A stretch of 64,000 bases of DNA, taken from assembly GCA_030765065.1 (NCBI GenBank), contig CM060988.1:174447065-174511064 (forward strand), in the 5' to 3' direction. Source of the stretch: Deroplatys truncata (lineage: Eukaryota; Arthropoda; Insecta; Mantodea; Mantidae). This document shows positions 21,081 to 32,718 of the stretch, piece by piece. A program made the position numbers and the translations under genes. The first letter of the stretch is position 1; each line of letters opens with the position of its first letter. The notes beneath the pieces are model-generated. The model ran no database searches. It was given only the letters and a program-made list of their open reading frames with translations, and was not told the DNA's origin.

Positions 21081-21480
21081 GTTACCTCCATTAGGTATAG
21101 GACGTATTTGTATTCAACCCAAAAACTCTATATGAAGATTTTACGGGAATATATTTTGAGGCTCACTGAATAAAAAAAGTTTAAAAAGTGTTTCGTATTT
21201 ATGTATGTTGTGTCTGTGAACAGAATAACCCAAAAGTGAGAAACAAAATCCTCCACCCCAATTATCCTATTATTATGCCACATATTTAAGATATATGTAT
21301 GACAAATAAGTTATATCTTGAATTTTCTAGGAATAGCCTCTGAAGTCCTCTTCATTCTAAATTATTTTTCTATAACTGTAAGAGATTTACAAAATCTTAC
21401 TACTACTCTCGTTAAATTTTACATGAAATAAAATTTGTTGTGGAGTTAGGCACTTCCAATATATCCCATATTATTGTTTT
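21081..21480 (-). mobile_element. HLE copy 10, degraded fragment
   Basis: It runs from GTATTCAACCCAAAAACTC to a decayed Subfamily B interior. Both termini are unclear. Confidence 0.55.
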
Positions 21481-21518
21481 AAACCAATTGGTTTTAAGGT
21501 AACATGAATAAAAAAGAT

Positions 21519-22212
21519 CTGATGTGATACATACACATAACTTTCTGTACCCCTCTATACAAGTTACTCATACTCAAGCTTATTTTTCTATCTACTACAT
21601 TTGAATCCAAATAAACCTTTGTAGAGATAACTGCATTACACATTTCGTTGTAGATACAAAGGGAACAGCGATATTGAAATGTTTAAGAACTGGACGCTAC
21701 ATGCTGGCCTTAAAATTCCATACTGTTTTCATGACATCGCGAAAAACAGCTGAATGTTGAAAGCACTTTAAAGAATCCACAATTCGAACTTTTAATATCG
21801 AATATCTCAGAAATGCTTATGCCACAAAGATATTTTAAATAAATTGTGTGTTTTAAACAGATCTGTATTTTTTGTGTAATAGTTTTCGTCTATCATTTAA
21901 CGTTTACAATTATACAAAATTATACAAAATGCCTTCCAAATGAAGAGACCTTCACCGGTTATTCCCAGAAAATTAAATATGTACATTTTATTTGTCATGT
22001 AAATATCTTTAATATATGCTATTTTATTCAAAATCGTTACACCCATTTTTTTACACAATCAAAAATTTCGAAAAGTATCCTATGTAAAGGGTAGTTTGGG
22101 GTGGGAGGATTTTGTTGAAAATATTCCTGTCGCATCTTTGGAAGACATTCAACATAAATTCCGAGTTTGGTATTCATCCGACATTTCGTTTTTGAGTTAT
22201 GCTATTCACAGG

Positions 22213-22269
<57 letters not shown>

Positions 22270-22289
22270 CACGGACATGTAGAGAAAGT
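21519..22289 (+). mobile_element. HLE copy 11, subfamily B, with large CA microsatellite
   Basis: It begins TCTGATGTGATACATACACA after AAAAAGA and ends ACATGTAGAGAAAGT. The section between GGACATG and the terminal TAGAGAAAGT is deleted, so the microsatellite almost reaches the 3' end. Confidence 0.85.
22206..22267. repeat. (CG)n(CA)n microsatellite inside HLE copy 11
   Basis: GGCGCGCGCG passes into about 26 CA units. It sits at the same site as the short CACACACACG tract of other copies. Confidence 0.9.
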
Positions 22290-22361
22290 ACTAAAGCGTA
22301 TGCAACAAACCCCATACATTGAAACAACTATAAAAAAAAATAAACATCATTGTAACAATGA

Positions 22362-22462
22362 TAATGTGAGGCGGTTGCGGGGATATTATAATTGTTTTAT
22401 CGGGAGTCCGACCCGCAGCGGCCGGCGCACGAACAGCCGTGCGGTGGCTACCTTGTTAAGGA
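22362..22462 (+). repeat. GC-rich repeat, copy 1 (inverted relative to 27470-27575)
   Basis: It contains GTGAGGCGGTTGCGG, then GGGAGTCCGAC and CGGCCGGCGCACGAA. The reverse complement of 27470-27575 has the same order (GTGAGGCGGTTGCGAAG, CGGGAGTCCGAG, GGCCGACGCGCGAG). It stands out by GC content in AT-rich surroundings. Confidence 0.65.
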
Positions 22463-22477
22463 AAGGGACTGTATTGA

Positions 22478-22779
22478 CATGACAAATGAAATGTACATTT
22501 AAATTTTCCAGCAATAGTCTGTGAATTCCTCGTCATTCTAAATTAACTTTGTATAATTGGTAAGCTATAAGAGATAGACAAAATCTTACTGCATAAAAAA
22601 TGTATATCTCGTTAAAGCACGCTAACACTTTTGCCTATCGTATCCTTCTTAAATCCACAACAAAATGCGTAAATGTGTAACGAAAGTTTATCTCTATTAA
22701 CAAGAAGTAGATAGAAAATAAACATTTGTAGGATTAGTTTCTAGAAAAGGGAATAGAGTCATACAATGCAACACAGCAG
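22478..22779 (-). mobile_element. HLE copy 12, 5' half only
   Basis: It runs from ATGACAAATGAAATGTACAT to a decayed ATGCAACACAGCAG end. It directly precedes copy 13. Confidence 0.65.
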
Positions 22780-22787
22780 TTTTTTTT

Positions 22788-23552
22788 ACTTTCTCTACTA
22801 CGTATAGTAAGTAGGGGAAGTTTTGTATTCCACCCAAAAATTCGATACCGAGATTTCAGTAGTTCTGAGGCGCCATGAATCCAAATAAAGCATTTTGGGG
22901 AAAATGTCAGCATAACTCAAAAACAAAAAGTCGAATAAATACCAAACTTGGTACTTGAGTTTACTATCTTCCAGGGATGCGACACTAAGATTTTCAAGAA
23001 AATCTCCCCATCCCAGACCACCCTTTACATGGAACATTTTTCAAAAATTTTGATTTTCTCAAAAACGACTAACACTTTTGATTAAAATATCATATGTTCA
23101 AGATATTTTATGGCAAATGAAATGCATATCTTTAAATCTCTGGGAATGTCCCCAAAAGTCCTCTTATGACTTTCGCAGGACTGGTAAAGAGATAGACAAA
23201 ACGTTACTACACAAAGAAATGTAGATCTCGTTGAAACACACGAATTTATGTCATTTTTTTTTTGTCCAGTGAACCATTTTCGAGATATTCCTTAAACTTT
23301 TTCTCAAATGGGAATTCGTTTTTTTATGTCCTGGACATACAAAGAGAATGAAATACGCCACATAGCAACCAGCTCTTAAAACATTTGACTATCACTTAAA
23401 GCCTACCAATTCCCCTTGCATCTACAAGAAAATTAGCAATATGATAGTTTCTGCAAATGTTTATCTAATTAATATGAAGTACATGGAGAATAAGCGTTTT
23501 GTAAAAATAGTTGTACAAGGGAGAGAAAGTCATGCGAGTGCAACACATCAGA
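22788..23552 (-). mobile_element. HLE copy 13, subfamily A, lacking the CA tract
   Basis: Both termini are present (ACTTTCTCTACTACGTATAG at 22788 and GTGCAACACATCAGA to 23552). A deletion joins GAAAATGTC to AGCATAACTC, removing the microsatellite. Confidence 0.88.
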
Positions 23553-24337
23553 AGTTTTTATTATCTAATCTCCTTTAACCATATACATCACATTGCACTG
23601 TGGATGAGTCAATGAAAGGAATTGTGAAATTATTCTCCAACGGGGTCTAGGCTAACCGACATTCTCCCTTGAGGATAAGCAAAAACTACAGCTAAGTCAC
23701 CTTAATGAGATTCGAACTAGGAACTATGAATATAACGCAGACAGCGAAACTTTGAGGTATATCACAGGTTTACTTGGAAAAAAAATGTATTATGTAATTC
23801 ATGGTATCAATTTTCCATTATTTTAAGTAGTACGCTTTGAAGCTCTATTGGATCATCCTTTGTTTACTATGATTTCATCAAAAGGGAATGTGATATCTAG
23901 TCCGGGGTTTGAACTTTTTCCTCTTGTCTCAGCCTACTCTATCCTTGCATTTGCCTACAAAAAGAAATATGTATATTTATACCGTTTTAGAGATTTCGTT
24001 ATTGAGAACAGGAAGTGGATAGAAAAGTATTCTTTTAGATGAATGGGATGTGAAAATAATAGGAAATGGATTGAGAAAGTGAAGTTATTGTTACGCATTA
24101 GACGTTTTCTTCTTTGGAGCCCATTGTTAGTGACGCCCCGGGGCACACAACACAACACAATCGCCAATCACATATCAGAAAAATAAGTTGAGGTTATACG
24201 CCTCAAACACCCATTACAGGTCATACAGCCTGCAATGCAGGACAACTCAAGAGTATGTAATTTGCTTAAATGTATCTCAGACTATATACCATTTATGTTG
24301 TTCCATGTTACTGGTCACTCGTTAGAGGACTCTGTTG
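23553..24337. other. Spacer, nothing recognised
   Basis: Short ORFs only. There is no repeat-family or RNA-gene signal. Confidence 0.45.
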
Positions 24338-25269
24338 TCAATAGCTTGAATCTCCTGTGTAAAGTTGTGCTTCGGATCGTCTAATGTCTGGGGAGGTGTG
24401 GCATGAACCCTGTCTTTTTAAGTAACCCCATAGAAAGAAGTCCGGCGATGTCAAATCCGAAGAACTCGGTGGCCACAGGTTCTTGGAAATTATCCGGTGG
24501 TCAAAGAAACTTGCAATTAGTACCATGGATCCATTTGATGTATGGCATGTAGCGCCGTCCTGCTGAAAATATCCTTGACTCAGCTCTACATCGTCTAGTT
24601 GCTCCATGAAAATCCGTCGGTACTCTGCAGTGTTCACAATGTTTAAAAAAAATGGTCCCACTATTCTCTGTGCGGATATTGCGCACCAAACTCCGATTTT
24701 GAGCATAGGTGCTTCATGAATAACATGTGGATTTTCGCTGGTCCAATAGCATGAGTTATTTGAGTTCATATGGCGGGATAAACGGAACCATGCTTCATCT
24801 GTGAACCATGTTATGGACAATATGGCAGGATTTTGCACAATAAACGCCTGAAACCAACGACAATAATTCAGTCGTCTATCCTTATGTGGTTCCTGTAACT
24901 GATGGACAACCGTAATCCTATACGGCTGTAGGCCTGCACTTTTCACAGCTCTGTGACACATTGAGTAGCTGTACCCTGTCTCCTGCGACAAATATCTTAA
25001 TGATTTTTGGATGACTGATCCAGTCGTGCCCTTACGTCAACAACAACCGTGGGAAGCCTATATGAACGAGTTTTGCCTTTTTCACTCACCAGAGGTCCAC
25101 TTGTTTCCAATTTGTTTACTCGTCCAAGTATTGTGTTTCTTTGGGGAGGATTCCAAACAACAAATTCTCTCTGGTATGCCCTTTGAGTAGCTGTAATTGA
25201 ATTCGTAATCCAGTATTGCTTTACAAGTAAGAACCGTTCATTTAATGTGTACTCCATTTTCACGTTCAC
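24338..25269 (-). pseudogene. Tc1/mariner-like (DUF4817-type) transposase, frameshifted
   Basis: The frame at 25269-24997 encodes MEYTLNERFLLVKQYWITNS and ATQRAYQREF, an HTH of the DUF4817 kind. After one frameshift (the alternative frame reads IQKSLRYLSQE at the junction) the product continues at 24991: ETGYSYSMCHRAVKSAGLQP, VHQLQEPHKDRRLNYC, ITWFTDEAWFRLS (first catalytic Asp), GYFQQDGATCHTS (second) and SPDFFLWGYLK (third, 38 residues after the second). It then frameshifts again (QGSCHTSPD). Most of the domain is readable, so inactivation is fairly recent. Terminal inverted repeats were not resolved. Confidence 0.85.
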
Positions 25270-25517
25270 TAGAACAAAATCTCAAAAACAGTTCCCGACA
25301 ATAAAAGTAACAATTACGAATAAAACATGAACATCTGCGCATCTAGTGACAGGCAATCAAAACTCCAGAACATTTTGGTTAATTTAGTTCTGTGGCATTG
25401 AGTGAATTTCGAACAGAATAATTAAATAACGAAATGTGTCAGTTCTTCATAAATCACCCTATAGTTATACAGAGGGTTGTTCGCAGTCTATGGTAAGAAA
25501 CTTAAGACCTCCTTACC

Positions 25518-26570
25518 TTATGGAAAATCATTCCTCCACCAGCTGTGATGTTCTATCTGGCAGCCTTTAGCTTGAGCTGTCAATCTCCAGCACAGCTTCC
25601 ATTGGAGCAAACTGCTACAAAATACAGGGATGTCCAGTTTATTCCATTCCTCCTGGCATCTTTCCAAGACCATCCAAAGTTCGCGGTTGTCTGCTCCCAA
25701 GGGCTCCTTTCAGTAATCCAAATGCACAAAACTCCATCAGTGATGCATCTAATGACTTAACACTGATGTCGCTGATACTATGGAATGTATTCCGATTTCT
25801 CTCTCTATATTCTCCAAAAATATGTAGGTTGAAGCAGGCTTATGGCTTGATGCCTTATCCTGATGCAACCAGGCTGTATTTACATCTGCACTATGGACAG
25901 CAGGGACTTCTGTATGGAGAATTGGTATCATAACGTTAGTCTGATAATATGCCGAGTTGATGTTCACATTTTTATGTACACGACGAATGGTTAATTTTCC
26001 ATTGTAACTGTACCTCACTATTACCATGAAATCATTGGAGAAATTTTCCTTAGTTTCCTTATACCAAACTTCAAGTTTTTTTCTCCCCTTGGTCGGTAAT
26101 ATACAGCCCAAGGTTTGTTGCAGCCGCTTAAACATATGCCTCGTCTAAAAAGACAACAAACATCCAATTTTCAAACTTTCTGCTGTTAGTGTCACTTCTG
26201 CAATGTGTTTAGGCAACAGCTCTTATGGCACTTTTCTAGGTTCAAATCCTGGTTGATTATGGTATTCACAGTAGTAACAGAGATCCCTAATTACAGTGCA
26301 ATGGCCCTCTGAGCTGCAGAATTTGGTCTAGAGGCATGGGCCTTCACCTTCCAAATTCTCTTCGGGACGATGTGGCCCTTAACGTTTTTGTTGAAGGCAC
26401 ATCAGATCACTTTCATAGATGTGGTAACACCACGCCTCTTGCACTGCTGAATAATCCTAGAATACAGTATTTTGCATCTGAAAGGGCAATGATGTACCCT
26501 TATCAGAATGGTTCTATTTTTGACGCCGCAGCAAGAACAAGATCACACAACTGAGCAAACACAGTGATAC
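25518..26570 (-). pseudogene. Tc1-like transposase remnant
   Basis: The minus strand reads, in order from 26570: HTH-like RAIAL*LGISVTTVN and TIINQDLNLE; then TKENFSNDFMVIVRYSYNGK, NINSAYYQTNVMIPIL and ADVNTAWLHQDKASSHKPAS (second catalytic Asp in HQD); then, past a deletion, LERCQEEWNKLDIPVFCSSL with QAKGCQIEH at the C terminus. The PNPIE- or SPDLNP-type third catalytic block is missing. Stops and frameshifts are scattered. It shares no close sequence with the other transposases in the window. Confidence 0.65.
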
Positions 26571-27469
26571 ACTCATACTGCTGAACTTTCATTCGGTTCC
26601 ACCTGTTTCAAGGTGGAGCTATTGTGCTCGTCTGATATTGTAAAAAAATATGCTTGCGAAGAAGATTTTGACTTTCAATTGACTTTGCCATGGGCTATAA
26701 AACACTTGTTACTGCACGGAATAGGTAGGTAAAGTAAGGCAGACATATCACTTTAGTATTATTCGGCCTTTGCTGCCAGTCGGTTGTCTGCACATGACAT
26801 TACTTTGAAGTTAGTTTATCACCAGTATCTGGCAGAGGACTAGCGAAAGATGAGTGGAAGGGGTGGATGTCAACAGTTTCGAGGTCACCTTAGTGAAATA
26901 GGACTTGTATCGTACCTTTACAGTATTTACATTTGGAACTTCTTTCGCTTGCCTCTGGCTGTCTCAGCATGTGTGTTCATAGGTAACTGAAATAATTGGA
27001 CGGTTTTTGTAGAGTAGTGTGTCTCGACTTTAAGGCAAAACCAACTTTTTTAATAAAAAGCTACTGAAGCTATCTTTTTAAATACATTTAAATATTTTGA
27101 TTGTTTCTCCTTTTTTGTTAAAGAAAATCAACTCTCCTTTGTTTTTCATATTTCTTTTGTCTCGTAACTTGATGAAATTCTGGGCAAGAACAGAGAAAAT
27201 CATTCAAACAGCGACGAATATCGTAACGAAACACTCTCCCTCGTATTCCTCCAGTTCGGATTTAGCACTCGTCCAAATTCGGTGATCTCGCATGCAAAGA
27301 AAGCACAAAATGTCCTACAGAAAAGCAGTTCTACACCGCCGCAGTACGTCAACCTGTTTACGAAGTGGAAAACGCATATAGCACGAGGTTCAATTCCGCA
27401 CCTCCCCTTAGAGACAAGCAACTAATAATGACGTCATTCATTTAAACCGAGTGTATATAGTGCTTTTCC
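26571..27469. other. Spacer, no supported gene
   Basis: A box-B-like GAGGTTCAATTCCGCAC lies at about 27387-27403, but no convincing box A accompanies it. Nothing else was recognised. Confidence 0.4.
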
Positions 27470-27575
27470 CTCATACTGCGGCCCCGACAGCGGCTCGCGC
27501 GTCGGCCACCGCAGCTCGGACTCCCGCCGAAACAGTTATATCTTCGCAACCGCCTCACGTTTCTCGTAGTTACAG
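27470..27575 (-). repeat. GC-rich repeat, copy 2
   Basis: Reverse-complement partner of 22362-22462. The 71- and 81-codon ORFs here are by-products of the GC-rich repeat. Confidence 0.65.
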
Positions 27576-27882
27576 TTGCAATTACAATGATAATAAGCAC
27601 ATACCTTATCAAAAGATATGTTGGAAATGTTGTCGTATATCCGCATATTTCTGGCATCTTCTCAGGTCTTTCCTCAAGAAACTATTGAGAACGTAATGAG
27701 AAGCTTCCATGAACGGCTTCAGCAATGCATCACCAATGATGGAAGCCATTTGTGTGATGCATTCTAAAGAAATAAACTTGTATTTGTGTTATTCACTAAT
27801 AGCAAAGTTTGTAGAATAGTTATCTATAAGCTAATTGGTGTAAGTACACGCTAAACTTCATAATCACCAATTGTAAATATAC

Positions 27883-28819
27883 TACGAGGTGTGGCAATAA
27901 AGAAACCGGACTGATGCTCTAACTCTTTATTGAAAAAACTTACACAACTGAAATGTTGTCCCCTTCAATGTAGTCCCCTCTCCGATCCCTGCACCGCTCC
28001 ATGCGAATTTTCCACTGTTGGTAGCAGTGCTGCAGGTCTTTTTCTGTTATGTTGTTGAGGAGTCTCGTCGCTTTTCTCTTCACTGCATCCACGGACTTGA
28101 ACCTGGTTCCTTTGAGAGCGCAGACTTCACTTTTGGGAAGAGAAAAGGTCGCATAGTGCTAGGTCAGGCGATTACGGTAGATGCTCCGTCACTGAAATGT
28201 TTTTTGCTAAAAACTTCTTTACAAACATCGCATTATGGGTCAGTGTGTTATCTTGATGAAGAATCCAAGAGCGATTCTTCCACAGATCTGGTCTCTTTTG
28301 TCGCACACGTTCACGGAGGATCTTCAGAACAGTTGTATAATAAACTTCATTGACAGTCTGACCTTCAGTCGGTCTTCTCGAACAATTCTATCAACCTTCT
28401 CCACATTCTCTTCAGTTTTGGAAGTGGAAGGACGGCCCGATTTGGATCGCCTTCAACGTCTTCCCTACCGTCCTTGAACCTCTAAACCCACTCGAAAACT
28501 TGCGTACGAGATAGACACTGATCACCATAAACTTGTTTCAACAGATCGTAAGTTTCTGTGGCGGGCTTTCCAAGTTTTGTGAGGAATTTGACGTTAACAC
28601 GTTGTTCTACTTTGGAGCGTGGCATAATTCCGACGGAGCTCAGATACATGACCCATTTCTAAGAAGGCTCATAGTCAGACTAACCACCACAGCGGCGTGA
28701 AATTTTGCACACGTGTCAGGGAGCGTTACAAGGCCAATCCCCCACTCTTCTCTTTGTCATTGATGAAGCCGGAAATGCGCACAACAATCACTCCGGTTTC
28801 TTTATTGCCACACCTCGTA
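27883..28819 (-). mobile_element. Mariner-type transposon, deletion derivative with intact TIRs
   Basis: The ends are TACGAGGTGTGGCAATAAAG and its inverted copy, continuing AAACCGG, and both include the TA target site. On the minus strand an ATG at about 28625 opens PRSKVEQRVNVKFLTKLGKP and ATETYDLLKQVYGDQCLSRT (HTH). Later segments give VYYTTVLKILRERVRQKRPD, SWILHQDNTLTHNAMFVKKF (second catalytic Asp), SPDLAPCDLFLFPKVKSALK (third) and ERCRDRRGDYIEGDN. The first catalytic block is deleted and several frameshifts are present. At 937 bp it is short for the family. Confidence 0.88.
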
Positions 28820-28892
28820 TTTCTCATAGGCCATCCTGTATTTGTAATATTGTGTTAAAGGCAGCTGAAAATGCTACAACTGCTTTGAAGTT

Positions 28893-29226
28893 CCGCACCT
28901 TCCCCACTCCAAAACATCCTTTACATGAAATATATTTCCGTTATTTTTTATTTACTCAAAATGTCTCTATTTTATTATGTTTAATAATTTTGAATTTTCT
29001 ACGAAAACTTGTGAAGTCCACTTCATTCCGAATGATGTTTGTATAATTGATAAGAGCGCAAGGGATAGATAAAATCTTACTAAACAAAAACATTATGGAT
29101 CTAGTTAAAACACAAAATTTATTCAAAATTGTTTGTGGCATTGACCATTTTCCAGATATATTTTGTCATTGATTTGAATTTTTAAACACCATATGTTTCT
29201 TTGAGATGGCAACTCGCTATTTCCTT
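28893..29226 (-). mobile_element. HLE copy 14, interior fragment
   Basis: It runs from TTCCCCACTCCAAAACATCC to GAGATGGCAACTCGCTATT. Neither terminus is present. Confidence 0.65.
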
Positions 29227-29296
29227 CACCTCGTGATCATGCCATTACATATCGACCCGTTTTTTCAAAATTTGACCCTTCTGGTCTACCGTATTT

Positions 29297-30042
29297 TTTA
29301 TTTCTCTACTACGTATAAGAGATAGGGGAGTATTCAACCCAAAAATTCGATAAAGAGATTTCAGCGCAAATAAATCCAAATAAAGTACATGATAACTCAA
29401 AAATCAAAACTTGGATCAACACCAAACATGGTATTTAAGTTCAATACCTTTCAAAAATGCAACACGAAGATTTTCAAGAAAATCCGCCCACTCCAGACTA
29501 CCCTTTACATGGAAGATTTTTCAAAAATTTTGATTTTCTAAAAACTGGCTATAACGATTTTGATTAAAATACCATATGGTAAAGTTATTCACATCAGAAA
29601 TAAAATGTATTAATTGAATTTTCTGGGAATAGCTTGTGAAGGCTGCTTCATTAGGAAGACATTTTGTTTAATCTTGTATAACTGGTAAATTTTAAGCGAT
29701 AGATGAAACTGTACTACATAAAAATGTGGATCTCTTTAAAACACACAATTTATTTAAAATAGGTTTTTTTTGTAGTATAAGCCGTTTTTGAGATATCTGT
29801 TATTAATGGTTTACATTGTTCAATACTTAGTCACTCTCTCAGAAGTCCTGTAAAAGTCTCGCGATTGCATAGAAAGAGTAGGGAATTTTAAGGCCGTCAT
29901 ATAGCGTCCAGTTCTTAAACATTTGACTATCGCTGTTCTCTTTTTATCTATAACGAAATGTGTAATATACCTATTTCTGCAAGGTTTATTTGGATTAAAA
30001 TGTAGTAAATAAAAAAATGGGCTTGAGTAAGTCATGTGTATT
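29297..30042 (-). mobile_element. HLE copy 15, subfamily B
   Basis: It starts TTTCTCTACTACGTATAAGA and ends GTAAGTCATGTGTATTAG. The microsatellite region is deleted. The following 30043-30529 has only a 69-codon ORF without recognisable motifs. Confidence 0.75.
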
Positions 30043-30529
30043 AGATTATATATTTTCCACCTACAATGAAATGTGTAAATGGGTAATAAATTCTATTACG
30101 GCAAATCTTTTAAGCAAAGTTTACAATACTTTGCTACAAACTGGGCGGTGTGGAAGATGCTTCTGTATATTGACAGGACGTACATAAACAAATGCTTGAA
30201 ATAAAATTGAGCAAAAACAAATAAGCATTCCTTACAAGTTATCCACTTCTCAGAATATTAACCATAATAAAAAAATTGCGGAAGAGAAAACTCGCTGGAA
30301 CAATTTGAAAGTGAAGAGGGGAAAGCACTTGACAAGAAGAATGCAGAGCAATTGTTTTAACCTTACGAGACAGAAGAAGAACAGGTTTGGAACACAACCG
30401 CCTGCTAAGATGAGTTATAGACATGAAATTTTAAATCAGAGATTAAAACATGAATCTCCCAGTGGAGACATGCAGAATCTTCTCACCGTATTCAACATTT
30501 TCAAGATAAATTAGTGATAAGAATCAACA

Positions 30530-30712
30530 TCTGATGTGTTACGCTCACACAACTTTCTCTACATACTGTCCTTTATTCTTATATCACTTCCGCAAACTAT
30601 TGTTAATGAACCTTATTTTTCTATCTAATTCGTTTTAATCGAAGTAAACTTTACCGAAATGGTTTCGTCATACATTTCATTTTAGATACAGGAGGTATAC
30701 AGCAGTTTAAGA
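30530..30712 (+). mobile_element. HLE copy 16, 5' fragment
   Basis: It opens TCTGATGTGTTACGCTCACA and is lost after about 180 bp. Confidence 0.75.
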
Positions 30713-30734
30713 GCGAAGTAAAATCTTTAAAAAT

Positions 30735-32577
30735 CTTATGTGCTACATTAATATGACATTCTCTACCCTGTATCGTTTATTAGTGGGTATACAATCCTTT
30801 TTTATGAAAGTATATTTTTCTGACTACTACATTTTAATCCAAATAAAGACTTGCAGGAATTACTACATTATACATTTCGTTATATATACAAAGGGAATAG
30901 CGACAGTTAAATAATTAAAAACTAGACGCTATACGATGGCCTTAAATTTGAAGTAGTTCTTTTGTTTTATTGTTATCTTTACGTTTTTTTATAAGCCGCA
31001 CGTTTTGCGCCAACTTGTAGAAGTTTTGTTAGGAGTAGTTGTATTGTTATTTGCCCCACGCTTTGGAAGCCAATTTGAAGAAGTTTGTTGCTGCTACGTA
31101 AGGAAAGTCAGTTTGAAGATGTATTATATTTCGACTGTTGGGCAGCCGAACTTGAAGTAGTTGCAACCGCACGTATGGTAAAAAGTTTCCGGTAACCTTC
31201 GCCCCAAATGCACTTTCCGGTGGACTTTGCCCCAAGTTTAAAAATATTAACTTTGTAATTTTTACTGTTTGTTTATATATTTATGTTTACCTCGGCTGTG
31301 TCAGTATTTATATTTTTTTAGAGACATGAATGTATTAGCAGGGAGTGGCGCGACTGAAGAATGTAGGCTTACACAGATTATAATTTTACTTCACTCCTTT
31401 TATTAATGCTTGACACGATTTAAATAACACTTCACAGGTATAGAGAGAGACAGCTGTGAGATTTGTTTATTATTAAATACTTGCACTTTTTAACACGTAA
31501 ACTATTTTTGTCTCACACAAACTACGTATTAAATTTCTCGAGGACTTATCTCGCGTCCGGTTAGAAACGCTGTCTACAAGCAACTGACTTCTGAACTTGT
31601 AAATTTTGCTTCATTTTAGTTTCTGATTGGCTAATCCTAGTCCAATAGAATACCTTCGTTTAACTACAGATTATTCTGGTTGTTGATTGGCTATTTATTA
31701 AACTGTCTCAAAACTTACATTATTGTTGCTCCAAGAATTGCCAGTATAGCATTTAAACTTTCTAATTCATTACTACCTCAAGCTTACCTCATTGTTAGCA
31801 ACTTTTAACCTATTTTTCTCACAGCTCTTACATTATTAAATTACGTAATATATTCAATTAACATTATTACACATGTATACAATAATAAAAACATATACAA
31901 TGACTGTAATATACCCTTTTTATATATTGTTACATACACATATTGCTTTACGGTGGGCTGTTATTGAATTTGTATATTGCATAATTAGACTGAAATCATT
32001 AAGTGTTAAAATTACTGCCTCAAAATTCCATTCTGTTTCAATGCAATTGCGATAAACAACTGAATTTTGACAGGACTTTAAGAGAATGACCAAGTAATGA
32101 TCAATGCGAAGCATTAATAACGAATATCTCGGAAATGGCTGATGCCACAAAAAAGTTGTTTTAAATAAACTGTGTGTTTTAAATATATCTACATTTCTTG
32201 TGCAGTACATTTTCGTCTATCGCTTAACGTTCACAAGTTATACAAGATTACAAAATTCCTTCCGAATGAAAAGGACTTCCTAGGCTATTCCCAGAATATT
32301 CAAGGCATATATTTTATTTGTCATGTTAATATCATTAATATATGGTATTTTAATCTGTCATTAGTCATTTTTTAATAAAATCAAAAATTTCGAAAAATGT
32401 TCCATGCAAAGGGTAGTTTGGGGTGAGGAAGTTTCTTTAAAAATCTTCGTGTCGCATCTTTGGAAGGTAGTAAGCCTAACTACCCTGTTTGGTGTTTCGT
32501 TTTTGAGTTATGCTGTTCACAGACACACACTAACAATGGCCTTTTTCTAAAAATGCTATATATGAAGTAGAGAAAGT
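30735..32577 (+). mobile_element. HLE copy 17, subfamily B, interrupted by R2 copy b
   Basis: The 5' part (30735-30946) stops at GATGGCCTTAAA. The 3' part resumes at 32025 with ATTCCATTCTGTTTC and ends GAAGTAGAGAAAGT. Other copies read this junction uninterrupted as CTGGCCTTAAAATTCCATAC. Confidence 0.85.
30947..32024 (-). mobile_element. R2 repeat copy b (1078 bp)
   Basis: Its limits are fixed by the interrupted HLE. The left end is TTTGAAGTAGTTC and the right end CTGCCTCAAA, so the termini are imperfect inverted repeats (TTTGAAGTAG against TTTGAGGCAG). The inner module is bounded by CAGCTGTGAGA near 31450 and TCTCACAGCTC near 31820. No target duplication longer than one A is visible. Confidence 0.8.
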
Positions 32578-32718
32578 AATGATATGAAAAAAATGAAAGG
32601 AAATTATGGGTATAGGAAATTTGTGGTGGTATTCGCCTACCGGCGGAGAAAAGACGAAAACTCCCATGGTTAGAGTGGACGGGTATCGAACCGGACCACT
32701 TAGAAAAGTAAAAAAAGT

